Below, piece by piece: positions 16,551-24,670 of a stretch of DNA of 55,597 nucleotides. The translations under genes were made by a program, and so were the position numbers. Positions within the stretch are counted from its first letter, which is position 1. Each line of letters starts with the position of its first letter. The notes beneath the pieces were generated by a model. It was not told the DNA's origin, searched no databases, and saw nothing but the letters and a program-made list of their open reading frames with translations. Source of the DNA: Sphaerochaetaceae bacterium (lineage in GTDB: Bacteria > Spirochaetota > Spirochaetia > Sphaerochaetales > Sphaerochaetaceae); the NCBI GenBank assembly GCA_028532765.1, contig JAQQAR010000056.1:1-55597 (forward strand), given 5' to 3'.

Positions 16551-17420
16551 TCACTGTTCTTTCGCGGTAAATGAGATATACGGAACGATAATGAATAGCA
16601 TTATCAGCACCATAATGCAGGCTACGGTTGTACCCATCCCCACATTGTTATATCTGAATGATTGTGAATACATGTACGTTGACAGCATTTCAGTGGAGTT
16701 ATTGGGTCCCCCGGCCGTCAACCCCATTACGATATCGAATACCTTCATTCCGGCAATAATGAGTGTTGCAAACACTATAATGAATGTTTCACGCATATAT
16801 GGAATCGTAATGTGGATAAATCGTTTGATAGCCCCAGCTCCATCAATAGTAGCAGCTTCCAGGGCATCCACACTTACCGTCTGTAAGCCTGCAAGAAATA
16901 GAATCATGGATTGTCCTACGACTGCCCAAAGGTTAGCTGCAAAAATAGCATAGAGGCTTGTTTTAGGATTAGAGAGCCATGTTTGAAAGAAATCTAACCC
17001 AAGAGATTGGGCAAACTGATTGATAAAACCAAAATTGGGTTCATACATCCATCTCCAAATAATGGATACAGCTATTGGGGCAATAACTGAAGGAAAATAG
17101 AAAAATCCGCGAAAAAAAGTTCTCCCATGAAATTTCTTATTCAAAATAACTGCAAGCATCAGAGCCACGGTCATTGTAAGAAGCAGTGTTAGCACAATCC
17201 ATATAAGATTGTTTTTAATACTGATTATAAAGATTGGATCATTGGTGAACAGAGTCTTATAATTCCCAAACCCAACAAATTTCATATCACGAATCCCATT
17301 CCACTCAAATAAGCTGATAAAAAATGAATAGAATACGGGGATGACGATAACGGAAAGATACACTATCAAAGCAGGCAGCAGAAATCCAATTGCGCCCCAA
17401 TCTCTTCGTTTTGTAACCAT
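16551..17420 (-). CDS. Carbohydrate ABC transporter permease (MalF/UgpA type)
   Basis: 289 residues, six membrane segments, EAA loop at about 200-220 (DALEAATIDGAGAIKRFIHITIP). It pairs with the MalG-type permease 18 bases downstream. I start at the ATG at 17420, preceded by GGAGC. A longer frame starting at 17456 would place the start codon inside the 17443-17472 stem-loop and adds 12 residues without family resemblance. Confidence 0.92.
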   Translation of the reverse strand: MVTKRRDWGAIGFLLPALIVYLSVIVIPVFYSFFISLFEWNGIRDMKFVGFGNYKTLFTNDPIFIISIKNNLIWIVLTLLLTMTVALMLAVILNKKFHGRTFFRGFFYFPSVIAPIAVSIIWRWMYEPNFGFINQFAQSLGLDFFQTWLSNPKTSLYAIFAANLWAVVGQSMILFLAGLQTVSVDALEAATIDGAGAIKRFIHITIPYMRETFIIVFATLIIAGMKVFDIVMGLTAGGPNNSTEMLSTYMYSQSFRYNNVGMGTTVACIMVLIMLFIIVPYISFTAKEQ

Positions 17421-17442
17421 AGAATGCTCCAGTATTTGATAT

Positions 17443-17472
17443 GGGGAGGGTAGCATTCCTGCTACCCTCCTC
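17443..17472 (-). other. Intercistronic stem-loop between the sugar-binding-protein and permease genes
   Basis: GGGGAGGGTAGCA and TGCTACCCTCCTC pair over 13 positions (one G-T) around a 4-base loop. It lies just after the binding-protein gene on the minus strand. No U tract follows in that direction, so mRNA stabilisation or processing is more likely than full termination. Confidence 0.7.
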
Positions 17473-17494
17473 TTTTTGGTAGACCTTAGATACC

Positions 17495-18754
17495 TTACTT
17501 ACTAGTATAATCTTCGATCGCTTTCTGGATAGCTGCAGCACCTGCTTCAGGAGTCATCTGTCCATAAGCAATTGCATCTTGCACTCTGAAAAGGACATCT
17601 GCTACCTGAGTCGGGAATGCCTGGTCGGTAATGGTGAATGTACTGTTCTCTGAGGACATATTCAGCATCTTTTCAACATTAGGCTGGCCAGCGGGCATGT
17701 CTGCGCCCTGCTTCGGAAGGGGCATGTTGTAATACTTGGCGTAACGATTAGCAACTTCTTCGCTATAGTAGTAATCCATAAACTTGATGCCTGCTTCCAT
17801 CTCCTCAGGGGTATTGTTAGCATTGAACTGAGTCATCTCAGCAAATGCTGACATACGGTTTGTTCCACCTGAAGGGAATGCAAAAGTACCATAGTTATTG
17901 ATATCCTGTTCTTCCTGCAAGATACTACCATCATACCATTGACCCTGAATATCCATTGCTGCACGACCACTGAAGATAGCCATCATGGTGTCATTAGGAT
18001 CGATAGTAACAAATCCCTCTGGGAAGTACCCCTTGTCTACAAATTCCTTGTACTTGGTAAGTGCCTTTACGACAGCTTCATTATTGTATGACGCGGTAAA
18101 GGTATTCATCTGGTCATGAAGCTCAGCACCTGCATAATGCTCAATCAACAACTCAACGAAACGCATTACGTGCCAACCATACTTACCTGCGGTAGAAATT
18201 GGAATAATTCCATTTGCTTTCAAGGTAGCACAAGCCTCTTCAAACTCTTCAAAAGTCTTGGGAATTGCGATGCCGTTCTCTTTGAAGGTATCTTTACGGT
18301 AGTACACGCCAAGAACATTGTAACTGGTCGGATAACCAGTCAATTCCCCGTTACGCGTACAAAGGGCAAGTGCACCTTCATTGAAGGTATTGTACCAATC
18401 GTATTTCTCTGCATATTCACTCAAGTCATACGTAAGATTATTGTCAGAATAGAATCCACCGAGAGAACCACCCCAGTTGAACCACATGTTTGGAAGTGTT
18501 TTAGAAGAAGCAGCAACCTTACAAGCATCCTTGATACCATCGGTATCATAGAATGCAGGAACCACTTCAATACTCGGGTTCAGTTCGTTGAATTCCTCGA
18601 CAATCGGTTCAACAGCATCCTGACGAGTACTCAATGTCCAGAAAGTTACCTGAGTCTTGTCGCTGGCAGCTTTCTCTTCTGCGCCTGCGGCGGAGAGAGA
18701 CGAAACACCCACTAGGGAAAGAATCATCAAAATCACTAACATCGTTTTTTTCAT
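17495..18754 (-). CDS. Family-1 extracellular sugar-binding protein
   Basis: 419 residues. The signal peptide (MKKTMLVILMILSLVGVSSLSA) has predicted cleavage around SLSA-AG, with no lipobox Cys. The mature part has the SBP family-1 pattern, e.g. TFWTLSTRQDAVEPIVEEFN, GLYYRKDTF-like VLGVYYRKDTFKENG, and a conserved FSGRAAMDIQGQW segment around residue 250. It captures an oligosaccharide or glycoside in the periplasm for the two permeases. It is the first gene of the six-gene minus-strand operon, behind a good promoter. AGGAGG precedes the ATG. Confidence 0.94.
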   Translation of the reverse strand: MKKTMLVILMILSLVGVSSLSAAGAEEKAASDKTQVTFWTLSTRQDAVEPIVEEFNELNPSIEVVPAFYDTDGIKDACKVAASSKTLPNMWFNWGGSLGGFYSDNNLTYDLSEYAEKYDWYNTFNEGALALCTRNGELTGYPTSYNVLGVYYRKDTFKENGIAIPKTFEEFEEACATLKANGIIPISTAGKYGWHVMRFVELLIEHYAGAELHDQMNTFTASYNNEAVVKALTKYKEFVDKGYFPEGFVTIDPNDTMMAIFSGRAAMDIQGQWYDGSILQEEQDINNYGTFAFPSGGTNRMSAFAEMTQFNANNTPEEMEAGIKFMDYYYSEEVANRYAKYYNMPLPKQGADMPAGQPNVEKMLNMSSENSTFTITDQAFPTQVADVLFRVQDAIAYGQMTPEAGAAAIQKAIEDYTSK

Positions 18755-18783
18755 GGAATATATCCTCCTATTGATATACTCCT

Positions 18784-18827
18784 ATCGTATAACGGAATTT
18801 TCGATTTATCAAGAATAACTTTCTTTT
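18784..18827 (-). promoter_or_regulatory. Promoter of the glycoside-uptake operon with upstream 10-mer
   Basis: On the minus strand TTGATA (complement of 18807-18812), a 17-base spacer and TACGAT (complement of 18784-18789) form the promoter of the binding-protein gene. Five bases upstream is AAAAGAAAGT (complement of 18818-18827), the same 10-mer found before the isomerase promoter at 19900-19909. It may be a DeoR binding box. Confidence 0.6.
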
Positions 18828-18891
18828 ACTTACACTTATTTTTCTTTAGTAATATTTACAACAAGATAGAACACGCAAGCATAGAAAAATA

Positions 18892-18924
18892 GAGCTCTTC
18901 ATTCCTGCATGGACAGAAGAGCTC
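18892..18924 (-). terminator. Rho-independent terminator of deoR
   Basis: GAGCTCTTC (18892-18900) and GAAGAGCTC (18916-18924) form a perfect 9-bp stem with a 15-base loop. On the minus strand it is followed by TATTTTTCT, a U tract, 27 bases after the deoR stop. Confidence 0.8.
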
Positions 18925-18950
18925 ATCAATTTTTTGGATTATGGAGACAA

Positions 18951-19712
18951 TCAAGCAATAATGGTATGGATACCGGCTACTTCTAATCGCTTGCAATACT
19001 CTTTGGAAATGCCTGAATCAGTAATAAGATAATCAATTCTTTCCTCGGATCCCAAGGAAGCAAACAATACTTTTTCCAGCTTACTTGAGTCCGCTAATAG
19101 ATATACCGTTTTTGCTGAGGCTATCATTGCACGCTTGAGAGCGATGTCACTGAACCCTGGATATGTCAATCCAGCTTCCAAGGAGAACCCTCCGGTAGCA
19201 AGAAATAATTTTTCCACATAGAGATCGGTAAGTGTTGCTAACCCCTTCTCTCCAGTAAGAGAAAGTGTAGGCGGCTTGAACTCCCCACCAATAACCAACA
19301 CACTATTGGTTGGTTCCATTCCCAACTGCATGGCAATATTGAGTGCATTAGTAACAATATTCAGATTCTTTCGATTCATAAGATGTCTGGACATTTCTGT
19401 AACAGTGGATCCTGAGTCTAAAATAATATTATCCCCATCCTTAACAAGCTGCGCTGCCTTTTTTCCTATTCTCTCTTTTTCCTCTTCGTGTCCTCGATTA
19501 GGTAATGTAAACATTTGAGAGCAAGGAGATATTGTGTTTATATAAGCTCCACCATGCTGTCTGGTGATGTGATTTGATTTCTCAAGTGCTTCTAAATCCT
19601 GCCGTATCGTGGGTTCAGAGACGCTAAACAATTCTTTCAATTCCTTGACCCTACAACTACCGTTTTCTTGTAGTAGCTGTAATATCTTTTCTCGTCTCTG
19701 TTCTTGAAACAT
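18951..19712 (-). CDS. DeoR-family transcriptional regulator
   Basis: 253 residues: an N-terminal DeoR winged helix-turn-helix (~5-60; REKILQLLQENGSCRVKELKELF, SEPTIRQDLEALE) and a DeoRC sugar-phosphate sensor domain (~75-235; DSGSTVTEMSRHL, GGEFKPPTLSLTG). Such regulators are normally repressors relieved by a phosphorylated sugar intermediate. It lies between the uptake/hydrolase operon and the divergent isomerase-transketolase-kinase operon, so it is the obvious local regulator. GAGG precedes the ATG. An extended -10 (TGA-TATAAT) occurs on the minus strand in the upstream region near 19850. Confidence 0.92.
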   Translation of the reverse strand: MFQEQRREKILQLLQENGSCRVKELKELFSVSEPTIRQDLEALEKSNHITRQHGGAYINTISPCSQMFTLPNRGHEEEKERIGKKAAQLVKDGDNIILDSGSTVTEMSRHLMNRKNLNIVTNALNIAMQLGMEPTNSVLVIGGEFKPPTLSLTGEKGLATLTDLYVEKLFLATGGFSLEAGLTYPGFSDIALKRAMIASAKTVYLLADSSKLEKVLFASLGSEERIDYLITDSGISKEYCKRLEVAGIHTIIA

Positions 19713-19990
19713 TGCAACCTCATCTTTTCAAAATTAGTTATCATAATAGCCTATTCCAACTAAAAAGGGAAGAATCCATATTTAATGCAAAGAAGAAGGA
19801 ATACAAAATTGAATATTCCTCGATTGGCATTCCACTTTCTTCCGTAATTATATCATAAATTCGTAATTTTTCTATAACAAATAAAAATCAAATGAAAATA
19901 AAAGAAAGTATATGAAGTTTTCATCCTTGACTTACAAAACAGACTGTCGTACTCTGCATATATACTTTTCACATGATAAAGGAGCGCATC
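19713..19990. promoter_or_regulatory. AT-rich divergent regulatory region (deoR / isomerase operon)
   Basis: 278 bases, very AT-rich, with no plausible ORF. On the plus strand TTGACT (19927-19932), a 17-base spacer and TACTCT (19950-19955) form the probable isomerase promoter. The 10-mer AAAAGAAAGT at 19900-19909 repeats the one upstream of the binding-protein promoter. On the minus strand an extended -10 (TGA-TATAAT) near 19850 is the best candidate for deoR. Confidence 0.55.
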
Positions 19991-21412
19991 ATGCCAACCA
20001 TCAGATTAGGGTATGCACCCACCCGTAGAAGTATCTTCAGTGCACCGGATGCCATTAAATATCGTAACCTCACTCGAGATCGACTCGTCGAACTCGGTAT
20101 CGAATTCGTCGACATTACAGACATCAATGAGGAGGGTCTCCTCTATGATGACAAGGATATGGTAAAAATTCTGGAGAAATTCAAAGCTGAAAAGGTGGAT
20201 GGGCTCTTCCTCCCCCACTGCAACTTCGGCACTGAGTATGTCTCAACACGTCTTGCAAAGGAGTTGGGTGTTCCTGTTCTCCTCTGGGGCCCGCTTGATG
20301 AGCGACCAGAGCCCAATGGCGAGCGGCTCAGGGATACACAGTGCGGGCTTTTTGCTACCGGTAAAGTCCTCAGGCGGTTCAGGGTACCCTTTACCTATAT
20401 GACCAACTGCAGACTTAATGACCCTGTCTTCGAGAGAGGCATCCGGGACTTCCTTGCTGTCTGCAATACGGTAAAGACCTTCAAGTCCATCAGGATTCTC
20501 CAGATCTCCACCCGTCCCTACGACTTCATGACCACCATGTGCAATGAAGGGGAACTACTCGAGCGGTTCAACGTACAGCTTGCCCCTATCCCAATGCCTG
20601 AGTTGATAGAAACGGTCAAGAGATGCAAAGCTGAGGAGAAGGAAGCAGTAGCTGAGGTCATCTCCTATGTTAAGGAGTCAATGATCATCAAGGTTACTGA
20701 AGAACAGCTGGAAACAGTGGCCGCCCTAAAGGTGGCAATGGCAAAGCTGAGAGAGCAGTATGGATGCAATGCAGTTGCCATCCAGTGCTGGAATGCCCTA
20801 CAGGGAGAGCTTGGCATCATGCCCTGTGCTGCCAATGCCTTGCTTAACGATGAAGGTGTACCTGTGGTTTGTGAAACAGACATCCACGGCGCAATAACCG
20901 CTCTCCTGGTGGAAGCAGCCGGCATGGACAAGAGCCGGTCCTTCTTTGCCGACTGGACCATCCGTCACCCCGACATCCCCAACGGAGAACTCTTGCAGCA
21001 CTGTGGGCCGTGGCCAGTATCAGTGGCTAAGGAGAAACCCGTCCTTGGATACCCGCTTGCCTTCGACCATCCTGGAAGCCTTACTGCAGAAGCAAAGGGA
21101 GGCAATTTGACTCTTTGCCGCTTTGACGGAGACAACGGAGAGTACTCACTGTTGCTCGGTAACGCAAAAGGCACCTCTGGCCCTAAGGGCATGGGAACCT
21201 ATCTCTGGATTGAGGTGGACAACATCAAACGTCTAGAAGAGAAGATTGTTACTGGTCCGTACATCCACCACTGTGTCGGTATTCACCAGAATATCGTTCC
21301 CATCCTCTATGAAGCTTGCAAGTACATTGGGATCAAGGCTGATTTCTATGATCCAATTGAGGAAGATGTACAGGCCTACCTCCGTGGTGAAGATGTCCCC
21401 AGCATGCAATAA
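19991..21412 (+). CDS. L-fucose/L-arabinose-isomerase-family aldose-ketose isomerase
   Basis: 473 residues with the fold and motifs of the fucose/arabinose isomerase superfamily. There are two Rossmann-like N-terminal domains, then the metal-binding segment VCETDIHGAI (~300; candidate ligands Glu and Asp) and a late His in VGIHQNIVP (~435). It would convert an aldose to a ketose using Mn2+. The start is the ATG at 19991 (MPTIRLG), with AAAGGAGCG upstream; an ATG 18 bases earlier lacks a site. It is the first gene of an operon with a split transketolase and an FGGY kinase, which fits isomerise, phosphorylate, then C2 transfer. The sugar is unknown. Confidence 0.85.
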   Translation: MPTIRLGYAPTRRSIFSAPDAIKYRNLTRDRLVELGIEFVDITDINEEGLLYDDKDMVKILEKFKAEKVDGLFLPHCNFGTEYVSTRLAKELGVPVLLWGPLDERPEPNGERLRDTQCGLFATGKVLRRFRVPFTYMTNCRLNDPVFERGIRDFLAVCNTVKTFKSIRILQISTRPYDFMTTMCNEGELLERFNVQLAPIPMPELIETVKRCKAEEKEAVAEVISYVKESMIIKVTEEQLETVAALKVAMAKLREQYGCNAVAIQCWNALQGELGIMPCAANALLNDEGVPVVCETDIHGAITALLVEAAGMDKSRSFFADWTIRHPDIPNGELLQHCGPWPVSVAKEKPVLGYPLAFDHPGSLTAEAKGGNLTLCRFDGDNGEYSLLLGNAKGTSGPKGMGTYLWIEVDNIKRLEEKIVTGPYIHHCVGIHQNIVPILYEACKYIGIKADFYDPIEEDVQAYLRGEDVPSMQ

Positions 21413-21424
21413 AAGAGGATGGTA

Positions 21425-22258
21425 ATGACAATACAAGAACTCAAGCAACAAGCACTTGAAATAAGAAAATCCCTGCTTTCCATGATTTATCAAGCGAAAA
21501 CGGGGCATACCGGTGGAGCTCTCAGCTCCACCGATGTGATCACAGCACTCTACTTCGAAGTCATGAATATCGATCCCTCCAACCCCAAGTGGGAGGGAAG
21601 GGATTACTTCATCCTCTCCAAGGGTCATAGTGTGGAAGGATACCTATCGGCACTCGCCAAGCGTGGGTTCTTTGATGAGAGCCTGCTCTCCACCTTCTGC
21701 CAATACAAGAGTCCGCTTATCGGGCATCCAAACAACAAGATTCCCGGAATTGAGATGAACACCGGGGCTCTGGGTCATGGACTTTCCATCTCGGTAGGTA
21801 TGGCGATCGGATTGAAGAAGGATAGCAAGCCAAACAGAGTATTCACCCTTATGGGGGACGGAGAACTTGCCGAAGGATCGGTATGGGAAGCTGCAATGGC
21901 AGCGAGCCACTACAAGCTGGACAACCTGGTTGCAATCATTGACAGAAATCACCTGCAGATATCAGGGTCAACTGAGGATGTCATGGGATTGGAACCACTT
22001 TCCCAGCGCTGGGAAAGCTTTGGTTGGGAGGTGAAGGAGATCAATGGGAACTCCATGACCGAGGTAGTAAATACACTCAAGGCTGCGCCGTTCAAGGAGA
22101 ATAAACCCTCTCTGATCATAGCCCATACCACGAAGGGAAAAGGGGTCAAGGAGATGGAGGATATCCCCTCCTGGCACCATGGAGTTCCAAACCAAAACCT
22201 GTATGAGCAGGCCATGCTCGACTTTGAATCCATGGAGAAGGAGCTACAGAATGTCTGA
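21425..22258 (+). CDS. Transketolase N-terminal subunit (split transketolase, copy 2)
   Basis: 277-residue ThDP-binding half with KTGHTGGALSSTD (~25), LSKGHSVEGY (~63), TGALGHGLS (~105) and GDGELAEGSVWEA (~143). The ATG at 21425 has GAGGA at better spacing than the ATG six bases earlier. It follows the isomerase stop by 12 bases and overlaps the C-terminal half by eight. Split transketolases of this kind with an FGGY kinase and an isomerase include the apulose-4-phosphate transketolase (AptAB) of the non-oxidative D-apiose pathway; that assignment is a hypothesis here. Composition is ~50% GC, unlike copy 1. Confidence 0.93.
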   Translation: MTIQELKQQALEIRKSLLSMIYQAKTGHTGGALSSTDVITALYFEVMNIDPSNPKWEGRDYFILSKGHSVEGYLSALAKRGFFDESLLSTFCQYKSPLIGHPNNKIPGIEMNTGALGHGLSISVGMAIGLKKDSKPNRVFTLMGDGELAEGSVWEAAMAASHYKLDNLVAIIDRNHLQISGSTEDVMGLEPLSQRWESFGWEVKEINGNSMTEVVNTLKAAPFKENKPSLIIAHTTKGKGVKEMEDIPSWHHGVPNQNLYEQAMLDFESMEKELQNV

Positions 22259-23207
22259 TTACCGTGCCTGCAGGGAGGCTTACACCACTGCTCTACTCGC
22301 CCTCGCCAAGGAAGACCCTTCGATCATCGTTATAAGCAGTGATGCTCGTGGATCATGTTCCTTGAATACTTTTGTAGAGACCCTGCCCGACCAATTCGTC
22401 GAGATCGGTATCGCTGAACAGAATGAAATCGGTGTGGCAGCAGGCCTCTCGGTAGTTGGCAAGAATCCATTTGTGTGTGCACCTGCCTGCTTCTTGACAG
22501 CAAGAAGTCTCGAACAACTGAAAGTTGATGTAGCCTACTCCCACCAGAATGTGAAGGTTCTGGGAGTGAGCGGAGGAGTGAGCTATGGAGCCCTCGGGTC
22601 CAGCCATCACACCCTGCATGATATCGCAACGCTACGCTGTATCCCAGAGCTTACCATTATCCTCCCCAGCGATGCTGCACAAACTGAAGAGGTTGTGAGG
22701 GCCATCGCACAAGAAAAGGGTGCTTTCTTTATCAGGATAGGAAGAGAGAAAATTCCCCAGATTTACACAGAGGAATTGGGAGTAAAACCCTTTACCTTGG
22801 GAAAAGCCAACACGCTGCGAGAAGGAAAAACCGTTACCCTGGTTAGCTGCGGAGAACTTGTCTACCATACCCTTGAGGCAGCAAAACTCCTCAGTGATGA
22901 GGGTATAGAGGCCAGGGTCCTCGACATGGCTACCCTTAAACCATTCGATGAAGAGGCGATCATCAAGGCTGCAAAGGAGACCGGTGCACTGGTAACGGTT
23001 GAGGAACATAGTATCAATGGAGGGCTGGGAGCGACTGTCAGTCAGATTGTCTGTGCCAATCATCCAGTACCGGTGAAAACCCTTGCCTTCCCAGATGAAT
23101 ACCTGGTTACAGGAAACAGCCTTGAACTGTTTGCCCATTATGGCCTCGATGCCAAGGGTATTGCAGCCTCCACAAAGACTTTCATTTCCCAGGTGAGTAC
23201 CCTATGA
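22251..23207 (+). CDS. Transketolase C-terminal subunit (split transketolase, copy 2)
   Basis: 318 residues with the pyrimidine domain (GIAEQNEIGVAAGLS, ~55-70; SHHTLHDIATLR, ~120) and the C-terminal domain (TVEEHSINGGLGATVSQ, ~245-262). It completes the ThDP active site of the N-terminal partner. AAGGAG lies ahead of the ATG, and its 3' end overlaps the kinase start (ATGA), so the pathway genes are translationally coupled. A longer in-frame start lies inside the upstream gene and is rejected. Confidence 0.93.
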   Translation: MSDYRACREAYTTALLALAKEDPSIIVISSDARGSCSLNTFVETLPDQFVEIGIAEQNEIGVAAGLSVVGKNPFVCAPACFLTARSLEQLKVDVAYSHQNVKVLGVSGGVSYGALGSSHHTLHDIATLRCIPELTIILPSDAAQTEEVVRAIAQEKGAFFIRIGREKIPQIYTEELGVKPFTLGKANTLREGKTVTLVSCGELVYHTLEAAKLLSDEGIEARVLDMATLKPFDEEAIIKAAKETGALVTVEEHSINGGLGATVSQIVCANHPVPVKTLAFPDEYLVTGNSLELFAHYGLDAKGIAASTKTFISQVSTL

Positions 23208-24670
23208 GTGAACAATTCATCCTTGCATTCGACCAGAGCACATCAACTACGAAAGCCCTGCTTTTCGACCAGAAGGGAGCTTTGAAGGGACGTTCAGATG
23301 TACCCCACCGCCAGATCATCAATGACCAAGGATGGGTGGAACATGATGCTGAACAGATTATCAAGAACCTCTTCTCTGCGGCAAAGAACCTGTTGGAAAC
23401 CACTGCGGTAGACCTCAGTCTTATCAAGGCTGTGGCGATCAGTAATCAACGGGAGACTGCTGTTGCATGGGACAGAAACAGCGGAAGACCTCTCTACCAT
23501 GCCATTGTCTGGCAATGTGGGAGAGCAAAGGACATCTGTGCAGCCCTGGAAAAAGACAAGGATGAAATTCACAGAAGAACCGGCCTGCACCTCTCACCCT
23601 ACTTCAGCGCTGCCAAGTTTGCGTGGATGCTCCAGAACGTCAAAGAGGTACGAGAAGCAGCACATTCAAAAGAGCTTGTCCTCTCAACCATGGACAGCTT
23701 TGTACTCTATCATCTGAGCAAGGAGAAAGCAATTAGAAGTGAGTACTCCAATGCTTCACGGACACAGCTACTGAATATCACAAACCTGGATTGGGATAAT
23801 CGCGTAGCTTCACTCTTTGGCATCCCAACAGAAAGCCTACCTGAGCTTTGCGATTCCAACGCCCTCTTCGGACATACCGACCTTGGAGGACTGTTACCAG
23901 GGGAGGTTCCCATCCATGCAATGCTTGGGGACTCACAAGGAGCGCTCTATGCACAAGGGTGTCATTTAGATGGCATGACCAAAGCCACCTATGGCACGGG
24001 ATCCTCCATCATGATGAATATTGGGCAAGTACCGGTGCTCTGTGAGGACCTCGTTACCAGCCTTGCTTGGGGGATTGATGGAAAGGTCACTTACGTCCTG
24101 GAAGGGAACATCAACTACAGCGGAGCAACAATCTCTTACCTGGTTGAGGACCTTGAGCTTATAGGCTCAGCAAAGGAAGCAGGAATCCTAGCAGGGCAAG
24201 CCAAGGACATTGAAGGTCTTTACATGGTGCCAGCATTCAGTGGCTTGGGAGCACCGTACTGGGATCCTGAGGCAAGAGCGGTTATCGTTGGATTGGATAG
24301 GCGGTGCAAGAAAGCAGAACTGGTCAGGGCAGCAGAAGAATCGATCGCTTATCAAATCGCAGACATTGTCTTCCTGATGCACAAACATGCAAAGCAAGAT
24401 ATAACCAGCCTCCGAGTTGATGGAGGTCCTACCAACGATTCATTCCTCATGCAAGCACAGAGTGATATCATTGGCTGTGAGGTTCGCGTTGCCACACTAG
24501 AAGAATTAAGTGGACAGGGTCCAGCGCTTATCGCTGCAAAGGCAGTAGGCATCCTGGAAGAGGAGCAACTCCCAGCAAAAGCACTCTATCAACCAATGAT
24601 GAGCGATACAAAGAGAGAAAAACGGTATAAAGGATGGAAGAAGGCAGTCAGTAAAGCACTGTCATCCTAA
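23204..24670 (+). CDS. FGGY-family carbohydrate kinase (glycerol/ketose kinase-like)
   Basis: 488 residues, full FGGY length. It begins ILAFDQSTSTTKALLFDQKG (phosphate-1 motif), then QRETAVAWDR (~85) and GDSQGALYAQGC (~240). The ATPase signature TYGTGSSIMMN is near residue 260 and VDGGPTNDSFLMQ near 405. The sequence is closer to glycerol kinases than to xylulokinases, as seen for several ketose kinases of branched or short sugars. It should phosphorylate the ketose made by the isomerase two genes upstream and hand it to the transketolase. It starts inside the transketolase stop (ATGA overlap) and ends tail-to-tail, overlapping the transaldolase-like gene by three bases. Confidence 0.93.
   Translation: MSEQFILAFDQSTSTTKALLFDQKGALKGRSDVPHRQIINDQGWVEHDAEQIIKNLFSAAKNLLETTAVDLSLIKAVAISNQRETAVAWDRNSGRPLYHAIVWQCGRAKDICAALEKDKDEIHRRTGLHLSPYFSAAKFAWMLQNVKEVREAAHSKELVLSTMDSFVLYHLSKEKAIRSEYSNASRTQLLNITNLDWDNRVASLFGIPTESLPELCDSNALFGHTDLGGLLPGEVPIHAMLGDSQGALYAQGCHLDGMTKATYGTGSSIMMNIGQVPVLCEDLVTSLAWGIDGKVTYVLEGNINYSGATISYLVEDLELIGSAKEAGILAGQAKDIEGLYMVPAFSGLGAPYWDPEARAVIVGLDRRCKKAELVRAAEESIAYQIADIVFLMHKHAKQDITSLRVDGGPTNDSFLMQAQSDIIGCEVRVATLEELSGQGPALIAAKAVGILEEEQLPAKALYQPMMSDTKREKRYKGWKKAVSKALSS

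Noticed and set aside
17421-17456. Longer N-terminus for the MalF-type permease starting at 17456.
   Set aside because: The extra codons run through the intercistronic stem-loop, and the ATG at 17420 has its own ribosome-binding site and a typical permease N-terminus.
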